Source of the DNA: an uncultured Pelagibacteraceae bacterium
GTDB lineage: Bacteria; Pseudomonadota; Alphaproteobacteria; Pelagibacterales; Pelagibacteraceae
Direction of reading: 5' to 3'
NCBI GenBank assembly: GCA_902535625.1
Contig: CACAUA010000001.1
Span: forward strand, 128,517 to 192,516
Length of the DNA: 64,000 nucleotides
The position numbers and the translations under genes are program-made. The notes beneath the pieces were generated by a model that was not told where the DNA came from, did not search any database, and worked only from the letters and a program-made list of their open reading frames with translations. Positions within the stretch are counted from its first letter, which is position 1, and each line of letters opens with the position of its first letter. Of this stretch, positions 1 to 11,967 are shown piece by piece.

Positions 1-1263
1 TTTATTATTCCATTTGCATTAATATTAATCCCTTTATTTTTGGGAATATTTTATGGTTTAGTTACTTTACTATGCAATTTATTTAATTTAAAAAATAAAT
101 TTTCATCAATCTTATTCTTTTCAATTTTTTTTGGTGGAATTGAGTTTCTAAGAAGTTTTATTTTTGGTGGCTTCCCTTGGAACTTAACAGTTTTTAGTCT
201 TTCTAAAAACTTGTCATCTTTACAAATTTTAACTTATATAGGTACCTATTCATTAAATTTGTTATCAACAACAATATTTCTATTACCAATAATATTTTTT
301 TTTAAATATAAAAGCTCAACAAAGTTCTTCTTTCTTAGTTTTGGTTTAATTTTAGTAGTTGTAAATTATTTGCATGGAAATATGAAAATTAAAAATTTTG
401 AAAAAAAAATGTATGATAACTTAAATACTACTATTCGAGTAATCTCTCCAAATGTACCTATCGAAAAATTTCTAACAAACACCGATACTGAAAAAAATAT
501 TAACGAATTGATTGGCTTAAGTAATCCAAATGCTAATAAAAAAACAATATTTATTTTTCCAGAGGGAATTATTGCAAGTATATATTTTAAAGATTTAGAA
601 TTTTATAAAAATATCTTTAAAGAAAACTATAATATCAATCACAATATCATATTAGGAATTAGCAGTATTAATCAAAACAAAATTTATAATTCTCTAATAG
701 CATTAAATAGTGAAACGGAATTACTATATAAATATAATAAGAATAAACTTGTACCATTTGGAGAATTTTTACCCTTTGAAAATTTCTTTAAAAAAATAGG
801 TTTAAAAAAAATAACTCAAGGATATCAGTCATTTTCAGCTGATAATAAAAGGGAAATTTTGGAAATTGATCAGTTAAAATTTGTTCCACTTATTTGTTAT
901 GAAATTATTTACTCTGGGAAAATTAATCAAAATAAGAATTATTATGATTTTATATTAAATATTTCAGAAGATGGTTGGTTTGGTAAATCTATAGGACCCG
1001 AACAACATTTGTCTCACTCAATATTTAGATCAATTGAAGAAGGTAAAAATGTTATTAGGTCAACGAATAATGGAATATCTGCTTTTGTTAATCCTAAAGG
1101 CCAAATTGTTAAACAAATTAGTAAAAATGGATATTTTGATGTTAACAAAATCAAACGTGTTGATAAAACATATTTTGCTAAACACGGTAACAAGATCTTC
1201 TTTTATTTTGTATTAATTTATACTACTTTGATTGTGATTTTAAAAATAAGGGAGAATAAATGA
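1..1263 (+). CDS. lnt: Apolipoprotein N-acyltransferase (5'-truncated by window edge)
   Basis: Frame is open from base 1; carbon-nitrogen hydrolase motifs ([36 protein letters not shown]) after TM segments. Confidence 0.93.
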   Translation, partial: FIIPFALILIPLFLGIFYGLVTLLCNLFNLKNKFSSILFFSIFFGGIEFLRSFIFGGFPWNLTVFSLSKNLSSLQILTYIGTYSLNLLSTTIFLLPIIFFFKYKSSTKFFFLSFGLILVVVNYLHGNMKIKNFEKKMYDNLNTTIRVISPNVPIEKFLTNTDTEKNINELIGLSNPNANKKTIFIFPEGIIASIYFKDLEFYKNIFKENYNINHNIILGISSINQNKIYNSLIALNSETELLYKYNKNKLVPFGEFLPFENFFKKIGLKKITQGYQSFSADNKREILEIDQLKFVPLICYEIIYSGKINQNKNYYDFILNISEDGWFGKSIGPEQHLSHSIFRSIEEGKNVIRSTNNGISAFVNPKGQIVKQISKNGYFDVNKIKRVDKTYFAKHGNKIFFYFVLIYTTLIVILKIRENK

Positions 1264-2423
1264 AAAAAGATTACTTATTTACAAGTGAGTCGGTATCTGA
1301 AGGCCATCCGGATAAAGTTTGTGATAGAATTTCAGATATGGTTGTTGATACTTATCTGGCTGCTGAACCCCAGTCAAGAGTTGCCTGTGAAACTTTAACA
1401 ACAACAAATAAAGTTGTCTTAGCTGGTGAAGTAAGAGGTCCAGAAATAAAAAAAGAGGATTTAATAGAAAAAGTTAGGCATTGCATAAAAGATATAGGGT
1501 ATGATCAAGAAGGATTTACCTGGAAAGAAGCAACTTCAATAGAGAGTCATCTACATGCTCAATCTGCTGATATTGCCATGGGAGTAGATTCTTCTGGAAA
1601 TAAAGATGAAGGCGCGGGTGACCAAGGAATTATGTTTGGTTACGCTTGTAATGAAACGGACGTTCTTATGCCTGCACCAATACATTATTCTCATAAAATA
1701 TTAAGACTTATGGCAGAAGATAGAAAATCTGGAAAGTTAAAAAATATAGAACCAGACTCAAAAAGCCAAATAACAATCGAATATAAAGATGGAAAACCTT
1801 CATCAGTAAAATCAGTAGTTATATCAACCCAACACTCACCTGATGTAAATCAAGCCCAAGTTAGAGATTTAGTTAAACCTTATATTGAGAGATCAATACC
1901 AAAAGCATTATTAAGTTCACTAGATGAAAAAGAAATTTATGTTAACCCAACAGGTAATTTTGTTATTGGAGGTCCTGATGGTGATAGTGGTCTGACTGGT
2001 AGAAAAATTATTGTTGATACTTATGGTGGAGCGGCTCCTCATGGTGGTGGAGCATTTTCAGGAAAAGATCCAACTAAAGTAGATAGATCAGCAGCTTATG
2101 CATCAAGATATTTAGCAAAAAATGTTGTTGCCTCCAAGATTTCTGAAAAGTGTTTAATTCAACTTGCTTACGCAATTGGAGTATCAAAACCTCTATCAAT
2201 TTACGTAGATTTATTTGATGATGATGATGAAAAAAATAAACATGTGGAAATGTTAATACGAGAAAATTTTGATTTAAGTCCTCGAGGAATAAGAGAAATG
2301 CTAGGATTAAATAAACCAATCTATGAAAAAACATCTGCTTATGGACACTTTGGAAGAATTCCAGATGATAAAGGATCATTTTCATGGGAAAAGACAGATA
2401 AATCGAACGTATTTATCAAGTAA
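1260..2423 (+). CDS. metK: S-adenosylmethionine synthetase
   Basis: [63 protein letters not shown] overlap with lnt. Confidence 0.98.
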   Translation: MKKDYLFTSESVSEGHPDKVCDRISDMVVDTYLAAEPQSRVACETLTTTNKVVLAGEVRGPEIKKEDLIEKVRHCIKDIGYDQEGFTWKEATSIESHLHAQSADIAMGVDSSGNKDEGAGDQGIMFGYACNETDVLMPAPIHYSHKILRLMAEDRKSGKLKNIEPDSKSQITIEYKDGKPSSVKSVVISTQHSPDVNQAQVRDLVKPYIERSIPKALLSSLDEKEIYVNPTGNFVIGGPDGDSGLTGRKIIVDTYGGAAPHGGGAFSGKDPTKVDRSAAYASRYLAKNVVASKISEKCLIQLAYAIGVSKPLSIYVDLFDDDDEKNKHVEMLIRENFDLSPRGIREMLGLNKPIYEKTSAYGHFGRIPDDKGSFSWEKTDKSNVFIK

Positions 2424-2480
2424 ATAAAGTTGAATATTCAAAAAAAATAAATATATTCCTAAAACATTATTGAAATTTCA

Positions 2481-2506
2481 AAATGGGCTTCGGCCCATTT
2501 TTTTTT
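2481..2506 (+). terminator. Intrinsic terminator / possible attenuator between metK and nusA
   Basis: 8-bp stem AAATGGGC-TTCG-GCCCATTT with UUCG tetraloop and 9-T run (2498-2506); ends 13 nt before the nusA ATG at 2520. Confidence 0.9.
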
Positions 2507-2519
2507 AGAATTGATAAAA

Positions 2520-4073
2520 ATGTTAAACAGAAGAGCAGATAAATTAGAATTGATAAGGATAGCTGAAGCGGTAGCTTTAGAAAAATCTATTGATAAAGAA
2601 TTAATAATTGGATCAATGGAGAATGGAATTGCAAAAGCTGCAAAATCTAAGTTTGGTTCAGAAAATGAAATAAAGGTTGAAATTGATAGAGAGAGCGGAG
2701 ATATAGGGATATTTAGAAAATTGGTAATAGTCGAAAATCCAGAAAACTCCAATTTAGAAATAACTATCAATGACGCGATAAAGCTTAATGAAAGCAACAA
2801 AGGCAAACAATTAGGCGATGAAGTTCTACAACCATTACCCTCATTTGATTTTGGTAGAATAGCAGCACAAACTGCTAAGCAAGTTATAAGTTTTAATGTT
2901 AGAGAAGCCGAAAGAGAAAGACAATATAATGACTTTAAGGATAAAATTGACACAATCTTGAGTGGTATAGTCAAACGGTTAGAGTTTGGAAATGTCATTG
3001 TGGATTTAGGAAGAACAGAAGCAATAATTCAAAAGAATGAAATGATACCCAGAGAAAATATAAAAGCAGGAGATAGAGTAAAAGCATATTGTTTAGATGT
3101 GAGAAGAGAACCAAGAGGACAACAAATATTTCTCTCAAGAGCTCACCCTAAATTTATGGAAAAATTATTTATCCAAGAAGTTCCAGAAATTTATGATGGA
3201 CTTATAGAAATTAAATCATCTTCAAGAGACCCAGGAAGCAGAGCTAAAATTTGCGTAAAAGCAATTGATACTTCACTAGACCCGGTAGGTGCATGTGTTG
3301 GTATGAGAGGAAGTAGAGTTCAAGCAGTTGTAAATGAACTTCAGGGTGAAAAAATTGATATTGTAAATTGGTCTGAAGATCCAGCAGTGGTTGTTGCTAA
3401 TGCACTTTCACCAGCAGAAGTACAAAGAGTAAATGTAGATGCTGAAGGAAGGAAACTCGATGTAATTTTGACTGAAGAAAACCTAAGTAAAGCAATTGGA
3501 AGACGAGGTCAAAATGTAAGATTAGCAACAAAATTAATGAATTATGAAATTAATATTATGACTGATCAAGAAGACTCAGAAAGAAGACAAATAGAGTTTA
3601 AGGAAAAGACTGATAATTTTGTGAAAAATTTGGAACTGGATGAAACATTAGGTCAGTTGCTAGTAGCTGAAGGTTTCTCATCTATTGATGACATTAAAGA
3701 CAGTGATTCAGATTCTTTGATGAAAATTGAGGGAATTGAAAAAGAGACAGCAAATGAACTTATAGAGAGAGCTAAAGAATTTTATCAAAAAGATCAAGAG
3801 GAAATAGCTAATAGAATAAAGGACTTAGGATTAGAAAATGATCTTATAAATCACAAAGGTTTGACACCTGGAATGCTAGTTACCCTAGGTGAAAAAAAAA
3901 TTTTAACATTAAATGATTTCGCAGATTTAGCATCTGATGAATTGACTGGTGGATATGACGTTGTTAAAGGCGAAAGAGTAAGAATTAAAGGATATTTAGA
4001 AGATTTTGCTCTTTCAAAAAATGAAGCTGATGAATTAATTATGTCTGCAAGAGATATAGTTTTTAAAGATTGA
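2520..4073 (+). CDS. nusA: Transcription termination/antitermination factor NusA
   Basis: S1/KH domains: VGACVGMRGSRVQAVVNELQGEKIDIV, LSKAIGRRGQNVRLATKL; ATG start chosen over the upstream TTG. Confidence 0.97.
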   Translation: MLNRRADKLELIRIAEAVALEKSIDKELIIGSMENGIAKAAKSKFGSENEIKVEIDRESGDIGIFRKLVIVENPENSNLEITINDAIKLNESNKGKQLGDEVLQPLPSFDFGRIAAQTAKQVISFNVREAERERQYNDFKDKIDTILSGIVKRLEFGNVIVDLGRTEAIIQKNEMIPRENIKAGDRVKAYCLDVRREPRGQQIFLSRAHPKFMEKLFIQEVPEIYDGLIEIKSSSRDPGSRAKICVKAIDTSLDPVGACVGMRGSRVQAVVNELQGEKIDIVNWSEDPAVVVANALSPAEVQRVNVDAEGRKLDVILTEENLSKAIGRRGQNVRLATKLMNYEINIMTDQEDSERRQIEFKEKTDNFVKNLELDETLGQLLVAEGFSSIDDIKDSDSDSLMKIEGIEKETANELIERAKEFYQKDQEEIANRIKDLGLENDLINHKGLTPGMLVTLGEKKILTLNDFADLASDELTGGYDVVKGERVRIKGYLEDFALSKNEADELIMSARDIVFKD

Positions 4074-4083
4074 GAGATGAAAA

Positions 4084-6303
4084 ATGGAAAAGAAAAAACT
4101 AAAGTTATCAATTTCTGGAGCTTCAAAAAAAACAATTAACAGTATTGAACAAGCAAAATCTCAGTCAAAGAACGCGGTTGTTATAGAAAAAAAAACACCT
4201 AGATTTGGGGGTAAACCAAATTTTTCACGAGGATTTAAACCAAAAGAAAATAAATCACAAAACACCTCTATTACAAAAAAAACTAGTTTTTCCAAACCTA
4301 TATCACCAATAACTTCAGATTTTGAGAAAAGGAAACTGGCAGAACAAAGAGCCACAAGAAGACTAAAAGGTGAAAATGTTCATAAAGAAAACAAATCTAC
4401 TAAATTGAGTGGAAAAAGAAGAGAACTAAAACTTACAGTTTCAAGAGCTTTAAGTGACGATGAAATTGGAACAAGGTCAAGAAGTTTGGCCTCATTGAAA
4501 AGAGCAAAACAAAAAGAAAATAGATTATTGAATAAAGAGGAAAATAAAGAGAATTTTAAACCGATCAAAAGAGATATCAATATACCAGAAGTAATTACTA
4601 TAAGAGATTTAGCCAATAAGATGGCTGAACAATCCAGCAGCATAATCAAATATTTAATGGGTATGGGTGTTACAGTTACGATAAATCATACAATTGATTC
4701 AGATACAGCAGAATATTTAGTAAAAGAGTTTGGTCATAATCCAGTGAAAGAGGAAAAAACTGAGGAAATATTAGACAAAATTAAAGAGATAAAAACACAA
4801 AATTTAAAAAGTAGAGCTCCAATTGTAACAGTTATGGGACATGTAGATCACGGTAAAACCTCTGTTTTAGACACGTTAAGAAAGGCAAATGTTGTTTCTG
4901 GTGAATTTGGTGGAATTACGCAACATATTGGGGCATATCAGATTACCTACCAAAAAAATAAAATTACTTTTATTGATACTCCAGGTCACGCAGCATTTAC
5001 AGAAATGCGTGCTAGAGGTTCAAAATTAACAGATATAGTTATTCTTGTTGTTGCAGCTGATGATGGTGTAAAACCACAAACAATTGAATCTATAAAACAT
5101 GCTAAAGCTGCTAAAGTTCCAATTGTAGTTGCAATTAACAAGTGTGATCTTCCCGAAGCTGACCCTCAAAAAATTAAAAATCAACTTTTAGAATACGAAC
5201 TTATTGCTGAAGATTTGTCAGGAGATACTCTAATGGTAGAAATATCTACTAAATCAAAACAAAATTTAGATAAACTAGTTGAGAGTGTTATTTTACAAGC
5301 AGAGATATTAGACTTGAAAACTGATTTCGAAACGGAAGCAAAAGGGATTGTTTTAGAGTCAAAAATTGATATTGGAAGAGGCCCAATTGCCAATGTAATT
5401 ATTACTGCAGGAACTCTTAATAAAGGAGATTATTTTGTAAGTGGTCTAAAATGGGGAAAAGTTAGGGCTATAATAAACGATCAAGGAAAACAAATTGAAA
5501 ATGCTGAGCCAGCAACGCCAATTGAAATATTGGGTATTAATGGAGCTGCCAAATCTGGAGATGATTTCATTGTATTAAAGACTGAAAAAGATGCAAAATC
5601 GCTTTGCGATAGAAGAATTCAAGAATCAAAAGAGAAAAAAAACCCATTGTCTTTTGTAACTCAGGACTCAGCTTTTAAAGATATATCATCTGAAGAACTA
5701 AATATTATTGTCAAATCAGACGTACATGGGTCTTCAGAGGCAATAAAAAGTGCGATAAATCAAATCAAACATGATGAAGTAAAACCAAAAATACTTTTAT
5801 CCGATATTGGAATGGTAACCGAAACTGATGTTACTTTAGCCAAAGCATCTAATGCTGTAATTGTTGCTTTTAATGTAAAACCTAGTAAAGAAGCCAAAAA
5901 AAGAGCTGAGCAAGAAAAAATTTCTATATCCAGCTTTAATATTATTTATGAAGTTTTAGATTTCATAAAGAGTAAAATGTCTGGTCTACTAACTCCTGAA
6001 GTGGATGAAAAAATTATTGGGACAGCAGAGATTCTAGAGATATTTAAAGTTTCAAAAGTTGGGAAAGTTGCAGGCTCAAAAGTAACTGATGGAGAGATTA
6101 CCCAAGACTCTAATGCAAGAGTTATTAGAGATGGTACAATTATTTTTAATGGAAAAATAGGTTCTATATTTAGAGAAAAAAATCAAACAAAACAGGTATC
6201 AGCTGGATTAGAATGTGGAATAACACTCAAGGATTTTGTAGATTTTCAGAAAAATGATGTAATTGAGGTGTATAATTCTACAATAACAGAAAGAACAATA
6301 TAA
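4084..6303 (+). CDS. infB: Translation initiation factor IF-2
   Basis: [45 protein letters not shown]. Confidence 0.98.
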   Translation: MEKKKLKLSISGASKKTINSIEQAKSQSKNAVVIEKKTPRFGGKPNFSRGFKPKENKSQNTSITKKTSFSKPISPITSDFEKRKLAEQRATRRLKGENVHKENKSTKLSGKRRELKLTVSRALSDDEIGTRSRSLASLKRAKQKENRLLNKEENKENFKPIKRDINIPEVITIRDLANKMAEQSSSIIKYLMGMGVTVTINHTIDSDTAEYLVKEFGHNPVKEEKTEEILDKIKEIKTQNLKSRAPIVTVMGHVDHGKTSVLDTLRKANVVSGEFGGITQHIGAYQITYQKNKITFIDTPGHAAFTEMRARGSKLTDIVILVVAADDGVKPQTIESIKHAKAAKVPIVVAINKCDLPEADPQKIKNQLLEYELIAEDLSGDTLMVEISTKSKQNLDKLVESVILQAEILDLKTDFETEAKGIVLESKIDIGRGPIANVIITAGTLNKGDYFVSGLKWGKVRAIINDQGKQIENAEPATPIEILGINGAAKSGDDFIVLKTEKDAKSLCDRRIQESKEKKNPLSFVTQDSAFKDISSEELNIIVKSDVHGSSEAIKSAINQIKHDEVKPKILLSDIGMVTETDVTLAKASNAVIVAFNVKPSKEAKKRAEQEKISISSFNIIYEVLDFIKSKMSGLLTPEVDEKIIGTAEILEIFKVSKVGKVAGSKVTDGEITQDSNARVIRDGTIIFNGKIGSIFREKNQTKQVSAGLECGITLKDFVDFQKNDVIEVYNSTITERTI

Positions 6304-6665
6304 TGACTTTAGGAAAACCAGTTACCCAAAGACAATTAAGAGTTGGTGAAATGATTAAACAAGCTCTGGGCATGTTGTTTATAAGAGATGAAGCAAAACT
6401 CCCAAATTTATCTACAAAAGAGATTACAGTTACTGAAGTAAGAATGTCTCCAGATTTAAAAACAGCAAAAATTTTTGTAATGCCTTTAGGCGGGAAAGAC
6501 GCTGAAGAAGTCGTTGCTAAACTAAAAGAATTTTCATTTGTAATAAGAAAAGTTTTATCGAAAAAGATAGTAATGAAATTTTTACCAAAACTATTTTTTG
6601 TAAAAGATGATTCATTTGATTACGCAGAAAAAATTGAAAATTTAATAAAACAAACAAATAAATAA
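6303..6665 (+). CDS. rbfA: Ribosome-binding factor A
   Basis: RQLRVGEMIKQAL..., position after infB. Confidence 0.92.
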   Translation: MTLGKPVTQRQLRVGEMIKQALGMLFIRDEAKLPNLSTKEITVTEVRMSPDLKTAKIFVMPLGGKDAEEVVAKLKEFSFVIRKVLSKKIVMKFLPKLFFVKDDSFDYAEKIENLIKQTNK

Positions 6666-6675
6666 GGAACAGAAA

Positions 6676-6924
6676 ATGGCAAATAAAGCAAAAGAACTCT
6701 CAATTCATGATAAGGATACAGGTTCTTCAGAAGTTCAAGTTGCTCAATTAACAGAAAAAATTGAGAACTTGTCGAAACATATTAAACAGTTCAAAAAAGA
6801 TAAACATTCATCTGTTGGACTTTTAAGAGCAGTAAATAGAAGGAAAAAATTATTAGACTATCTAAAGAAAAATAAAATGGAGTCTTATAAAGAAGTAATA
6901 TCAAAATTAAATTTAAGGAAGTAA
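6676..6924 (+). CDS. rpsO: 30S ribosomal protein S15
   Basis: DTGSSEVQVAQLTEKIENLSKHIKQFKKDKHSSVGLLRAVNRRKKLLDYL. Confidence 0.98.
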   Translation: MANKAKELSIHDKDTGSSEVQVAQLTEKIENLSKHIKQFKKDKHSSVGLLRAVNRRKKLLDYLKKNKMESYKEVISKLNLRK

Positions 6925-8997
6925 ATGTTTAAAGTTGTAAAGAAAGAAATAGAAGTAGCGGGAAAAAAAATTAGTTTAGAAACGGGTAAAATAGCAAGAC
7001 AAGCAGATGGCGCAATTATAGCTCAGTGTGGAGAAACAGTAGTTTTAGCAACAGCAGTAGGAGCTAAAAAAGTTAACCCAGATATGGATTACTTTCCCTT
7101 GTCAGTAAATTATCAAGAAAAATATTACGCAGCTGGTAAAATTCCAGGTGGATATTTTAAAAGAGAAGCTAGACCAACAGATAGTGAAACATTAATTTCA
7201 AGATTAATTGATAGACCAATCAGACCATTATTCCCAGATGAATTTAAAAATGAAGTTCAGGTACTACCAACAGTTATTTCTTACGATAAAGAAAATGAAG
7301 CAGATATTTTATCAATAATTGCTTCATCAGCTGCTTTGGCAATTTCAGGAATGCCATTTTTGGGCCCAGTAGGTGCGTCTAGAGTTGGGTTTATTAAAGG
7401 AGAATACGTTCTTAACCCTACCAAAGCACAACTTAAAGATTCTAAATTAGATCTTGTGGTGGCTGGAACAAAAGACGCAGTTTTAATGGTTGAGTCCGAA
7501 GCAAGTGGTTTAACTGAAGAGGAAATGTTAAATGCTGTTAAGTTTGGTCACGAAGGGTTTGTTCCTGTAATCGAGATGATCGAGGATCTAGCGAAAGAAT
7601 GTAAAAAACCTGATTGGGTAGTAGAGAAAAAAGATCTTTCAGAAGTAAAAAATAAATTGGAAAGCGAATTTACTGAGGAACTTAAAAAAGCATTTTCAAT
7701 AAAAGATAAACAAGAAAGATCGAATTTAATTTCAGAAATAACTGATAAAGCAAAAAAGCTTTATGAAGAAGATGAGAATTATACTGATCTTGACGTAAAT
7801 TCTGAGCTTAAAAATTTAGAAAAAAGAATTGTCAGAACAGATATTCTTAAAAACAAAAATCGTATTGATGGTAGAGGTCTTGCAGATGTTAGACCAATTA
7901 TGTGTGAAGTTGGAATTCTTCCAAGAGTTCATGGTTCTGCTTTGTTTACTCGAGGAGAAACACAAGCGATAGTTACAACTACACTTGGAACATCTGATGA
8001 TGAACAAAAAATAGAAAGCTTGGAGGGTCTACAAAAAGAAAGATTTATGCTTCATTATAATTTTCCACCTTTCTCGGTAGGAGAAACTGGTAGAATAGGT
8101 ACTGGTAGAAGAGAAATAGGTCATGGAAAATTAGCTTGGAGAGCAATAAATTCTTCTTTGCCCTCTAAAGAGAGTTTTCCCTACACCTTTAGAATTGTAT
8201 CAGAGATAACTGAGTCAAACGGTTCTTCTTCTATGGCGACTGTTTGTGGTTCATCCTTAGCTTTGATGGATGCAGGTGTACCAATTAAAGAACCAGTTGC
8301 TGGTATTGCAATGGGATTAATTAAAGAAGGAGATGACTTTAGTGTTCTTTCAGATATTCTTGGAGATGAAGATCACCTAGGTGATATGGACTTTAAAGTT
8401 GCTGGAACTAAAGATGGAATAACATCTCTTCAAATGGACATTAAAATTACAGGAATAACATTTGAAATTATGGAACAAGCCTTAAAACAAGCAAAAGATG
8501 GAAGAATTCACATTCTAGGTGAAATGAATAAAGCTTTATCTAAATCAAGGGAAGATGTTGGAAAACATACTCCTAAGATGGAGAAAATTACTGTAGATAA
8601 GAAAGATATTGCTACAGTCATTGGAAAAGGTGGAGCGACTATAAGAGAAATAGTTGAGGTATCTGGTGCTAAAGTTGACATTAATGACGAAGGTGAAGTT
8701 ACAGTAGCTGCTCCAGATGAGGAATCAAGAAACAAAGCTATGCAAATGATTAAAGACTTAACTGCTAAAGCTGAACTTAATAAAATCTACAATGGAAAAG
8801 TAATGAAAATTATGGAGTTTGGTGCGTTTGTTAATTTCCTAGGAAAACAAGATGGTCTTGTTCACATATCAGAGCTTGCTGATAAAAGAGTCGGCAAAGT
8901 AACTGATGTAGTAAAAGAAGGTGATGAAGTTAAAGTTAAAGTAATAGGCTTTGATAGAGGAAAAGTTAAGTTATCAATTAAACAAGCTGCAATATAA
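6925..8997 (+). CDS. pnp: Polyribonucleotide nucleotidyltransferase
   Basis: RNase PH repeats ([18 protein letters not shown]-like core), KH ([14 protein letters not shown]) and S1 domains. Confidence 0.98.
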   Translation: MFKVVKKEIEVAGKKISLETGKIARQADGAIIAQCGETVVLATAVGAKKVNPDMDYFPLSVNYQEKYYAAGKIPGGYFKREARPTDSETLISRLIDRPIRPLFPDEFKNEVQVLPTVISYDKENEADILSIIASSAALAISGMPFLGPVGASRVGFIKGEYVLNPTKAQLKDSKLDLVVAGTKDAVLMVESEASGLTEEEMLNAVKFGHEGFVPVIEMIEDLAKECKKPDWVVEKKDLSEVKNKLESEFTEELKKAFSIKDKQERSNLISEITDKAKKLYEEDENYTDLDVNSELKNLEKRIVRTDILKNKNRIDGRGLADVRPIMCEVGILPRVHGSALFTRGETQAIVTTTLGTSDDEQKIESLEGLQKERFMLHYNFPPFSVGETGRIGTGRREIGHGKLAWRAINSSLPSKESFPYTFRIVSEITESNGSSSMATVCGSSLALMDAGVPIKEPVAGIAMGLIKEGDDFSVLSDILGDEDHLGDMDFKVAGTKDGITSLQMDIKITGITFEIMEQALKQAKDGRIHILGEMNKALSKSREDVGKHTPKMEKITVDKKDIATVIGKGGATIREIVEVSGAKVDINDEGEVTVAAPDEESRNKAMQMIKDLTAKAELNKIYNGKVMKIMEFGAFVNFLGKQDGLVHISELADKRVGKVTDVVKEGDEVKVKVIGFDRGKVKLSIKQAAI

Positions 8998-9012
8998 ATT
9001 TATAGGAGAAAT

Positions 9013-9375
9013 ATGAAAAAATTTGATGATTTGATGAGCGTAAGCAATGAAATTGAAAATATCAGCGCTAGTGATGCAAAAGAAAAGCTAAATGACCCAA
9101 ATGTTCAATTTATCGATGTTAGGGATAAAGAGAGCTTTTCAAAAGGCACGATCGGCAATGCAATTCACTTAGATAGAGGTTTACTAGAATTTTATTTAGC
9201 AGAAGGCAGTCCTCTTGAAAATGATATGTTTAAAAATAATCCCGATAAAGAATTTGTAGTTTTTTGTGGTGTTGGTGGACAAGGAACATTAGCAACCAAA
9301 ACTATGAAGGATATGGGGGTTAAAAATGTCAAAAATATCACTGGTGGTATGAAAGAGTGGGAAAAGATCAAGTAA
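9013..9375 (+). CDS. Rhodanese-like domain protein
   Basis: VQFIDVRDKESFSKGTIGNAIHL..., FCGVGGQGTLATKTMKDMGVKNVKNITGGMKEW (active-site CGVGGQG). Confidence 0.88.
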   Translation: MKKFDDLMSVSNEIENISASDAKEKLNDPNVQFIDVRDKESFSKGTIGNAIHLDRGLLEFYLAEGSPLENDMFKNNPDKEFVVFCGVGGQGTLATKTMKDMGVKNVKNITGGMKEWEKIK

Positions 9376-9402
9376 AAAATAATTGTAATAAATTATAATA
9401 GA

Positions 9403-9555
9403 ATGAAGCTTTTAAAAAACTTTAAGTTAGAACTACAGAAAAATAAATATGGAAGATATTTATTACTTGGTAGTTTTGCATTTTTTTTTATTAAAGGTTT
9501 AATTTGGTTAGGTATTTTTATTGCCGTTGGCTTAGGTATTACTAATTCTTTTTAA
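9403..9555 (+). CDS. Small membrane protein (50 aa), not in ORF track
   Basis: MKLLKNFKLELQKNKYGRYLLLGSFAFFFIKGLIWLGIFIAVGLGITNSF; one clear TM segment; fits the gap and overlaps the next gene's stop. Confidence 0.6.
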   Translation: MKLLKNFKLELQKNKYGRYLLLGSFAFFFIKGLIWLGIFIAVGLGITNSF

Positions 9556-9941
9556 ATTAAAACAATTACCAACAAAAATATTTGAACAAAATTTATCACC
9601 ACAGAAACAAAGTGTGATTGTTTAAATTTTTTATCCTGCTTTTCATCTCTAAACTTATTTATCAGTGGCATAAGTACAAAGTTTGATACAGCAAATAATA
9701 CCGCAATACTTAAAATTAAATAAAAATCTAAGGAAAAAATTTTTAGAATTATAAAGCAAATTAAAACTAAAATGCTAATAGTTAAGTTAACAGTGTAGTA
9801 ATAAGGAAATATTTTTCTTATGAATTTTCTAGCATTTTCCTCATTTAATACAGCGAAAGTAATGGGTGCTACAACAAAAGAAAAGAATAGCATAATTCCC
9901 AATATAATACTTGTTAGATAAAGACTAATTTGTTGCATCAT
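9552..9941 (-). CDS. DUF4149-like membrane protein
   Basis: Four predicted TM helices, LGIMLFFSFVVAPITFAVLNEENARKFIRKIFPYYY. Confidence 0.7.
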   Translation of the reverse strand: MMQQISLYLTSIILGIMLFFSFVVAPITFAVLNEENARKFIRKIFPYYYTVNLTISILVLICFIILKIFSLDFYLILSIAVLFAVSNFVLMPLINKFRDEKQDKKFKQSHFVSVVINFVQIFLLVIVLI

Positions 9942-9965
9942 AATTTAACTAAATTTAACTAAATT

Positions 9966-10751
9966 TCAGGTAATGTTCTTAGGATCTGGCATGCCAACTT
10001 TATTGTAACCAGCATCTACGTAATGAATTTCACCAGTAACACCGCCAGCCATATCACTTAAAAGATATAATGCTGAATTTCCTACGTCAAGATTATCTAC
10101 ATTTCTTTTCAAAAATGAATGATCGGCATTCCACTTGTAAAGAAATTTAGCATCCCCAATAGCAGAAGCTGCTAAAGTTTTTATTGGTCCTGCACTAATT
10201 GCATTAACTCTAATATTCTTTGCTCCCAGATCCCTCGCAAGATATTTAACACTAGATTCTAGTGCAGCTTTACATACTCCCATCACATTATAATTGGGTA
10301 TGGCTTTATTTGCTTCATAACTCAAAGTAATCATACTACCACCTTGCTTCATTATTTTAGATGCCTCTCTAGCAACTTCAGTAAATGAAAAACAAGATAT
10401 CAACATACTTCTTAAAAAGTTTTCTCTAGTTGTATTTAAATATTCTCCTGATAACTCGGACTTATCTGAAAATGCAATTGCATGTACAACAAAATCAATT
10501 TCTCCCCATTGACTTTTTACATCTTCAAAAAGTTTTACAACTTCTTCTTTTTTTTCTACATCACAGCTAAATGTTACATTTGAATTTAGTTTTTCTGCAA
10601 GTGGAACAACTCTTTTTTTTAAAGCATCACCCAAATATGTAAAAGCTAACTCTGCTCCAGCTTCTGCTAATTTTTGCGATATACCCCATGCAATTGACCT
10701 TTCATTGGCAACACCCATGATAAGACCTTTTTTTCCCTTCATTAAACTCAT
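9966..10751 (-). CDS. fabI: Enoyl-[acyl-carrier-protein] reductase (NADH)
   Basis: MKGKKGLIMGVANERSIAWGISQKLAEAGAELAFTY; start moved to internal Met (MSLMKG). Confidence 0.95.
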   Translation of the reverse strand: MSLMKGKKGLIMGVANERSIAWGISQKLAEAGAELAFTYLGDALKKRVVPLAEKLNSNVTFSCDVEKKEEVVKLFEDVKSQWGEIDFVVHAIAFSDKSELSGEYLNTTRENFLRSMLISCFSFTEVAREASKIMKQGGSMITLSYEANKAIPNYNVMGVCKAALESSVKYLARDLGAKNIRVNAISAGPIKTLAASAIGDAKFLYKWNADHSFLKRNVDNLDVGNSALYLLSDMAGGVTGEIHYVDAGYNKVGMPDPKNIT

Positions 10752-10755
10752 AGAT

Positions 10756-11967
10756 CTAAACTTTCTCAAAGACCAATGTTGCATTGGTTCCACCAAAACC
10801 AAAGCTGTTAGACATAATTGCGTTTAAATTCACATCTTTTTCAACTTGTGTAACAATTGGATAATTTTTTGCTTCATCATCCATTTCGGAAATATTTGCT
10901 GAAGCTGAAATAAAATTATTTTTCATCATGATCAAACTGTAAATTGCTTCATGAACTGAGGTTGCACCTAAAGAATGACCTGACAAAGATTTTGTAGAAC
11001 TTATCTTAGGTTTATAGTCTGGAAAAGCTTCACCAACTGCTTTTAATTCTGTAATATCTCCTACGGGTGTAGATGTTCCGTGAGTATTAATATAGTCAAT
11101 TTTATTTTTTGAAGTTGCTAGAGCCATTTTCATACATCTCACCGCTCCCTCACCAGATGGTGCAACCATATCATATCCATCTGATGTTGCTCCATATCCG
11201 GTTAATTCTGCATATATTTTAGCACCTCTTGCTTTGGCATGTTCGTATTCTTCTAAAACAAGAACTCCACCTCCACCAGCAATCACAAAACCATCTCTTG
11301 TTTTATCATATGGTCTTGAAGCTTTTTCAGGGGTATCGTTATATTTTGATGATAGCGCAGTCATTGCGTCAAACATTGCAGTCATAGCAAAGTGAACCTC
11401 ATCACTACCACCTGCAAAAATAATATTTTGTTTTCCTAATTGAATAAGTTCCATTGCGTTACCAATACAATGACCACTAGTTGCGCATGCAGAACTTATT
11501 GTGTAATTAGTGCCTTTTATTTTAAATGGAACTGCTAGAGTGGCAGAAGCAGTACTTGCCATTGTTCTTGGAACAATAAATGGACCCATTTTTTTTGGAT
11601 TTTTTTCTCTAGTCTTATCTGATGCTAAAATCACATTTTCAATTGATGGTCCTCCAGATCCCATGACCATGCCTGTTGAAATATTACTAACCTCATTTTC
11701 TTCTAATCCAGAGTCTTTAACTGCTTCACTCATCGCAACATAATTATATGCTGATCCAGCACCCATAAACCTAATAACTTTTCTATCTATATAATCTTCC
11801 AATTTGATATTTGGTTTACCATGAACATGGCTTTTTAAATTATGCTCTTTGTATTCCTCAGAAAATGTTATTCCTGATTTTGCATTAACTAACGATTGAT
11901 AAACTTCATCTTGATTATTTCCTAAACATGAAACTACACCAAGTCCTGTTACAACTACTCTTTTCAT
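10756..11967 (-). CDS. fabB: Beta-ketoacyl-ACP synthase I
   Basis: [60 protein letters not shown]. Confidence 0.96.
   Translation of the reverse strand: MKRVVVTGLGVVSCLGNNQDEVYQSLVNAKSGITFSEEYKEHNLKSHVHGKPNIKLEDYIDRKVIRFMGAGSAYNYVAMSEAVKDSGLEENEVSNISTGMVMGSGGPSIENVILASDKTREKNPKKMGPFIVPRTMASTASATLAVPFKIKGTNYTISSACATSGHCIGNAMELIQLGKQNIIFAGGSDEVHFAMTAMFDAMTALSSKYNDTPEKASRPYDKTRDGFVIAGGGGVLVLEEYEHAKARGAKIYAELTGYGATSDGYDMVAPSGEGAVRCMKMALATSKNKIDYINTHGTSTPVGDITELKAVGEAFPDYKPKISSTKSLSGHSLGATSVHEAIYSLIMMKNNFISASANISEMDDEAKNYPIVTQVEKDVNLNAIMSNSFGFGGTNATLVFEKV

Noticed and set aside
2424-2480. SAM-responsive riboswitch near metK
   Set aside because: metK overlaps lnt so there is no leader before it, and the region after it contains only a simple terminator hairpin.
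2459-2998. 179-aa minus-strand ORF antisense to the nusA 5' region
   Set aside because: Ser/Leu/Ile-rich shadow ORF over a confident NusA reading frame and through the terminator hairpin.
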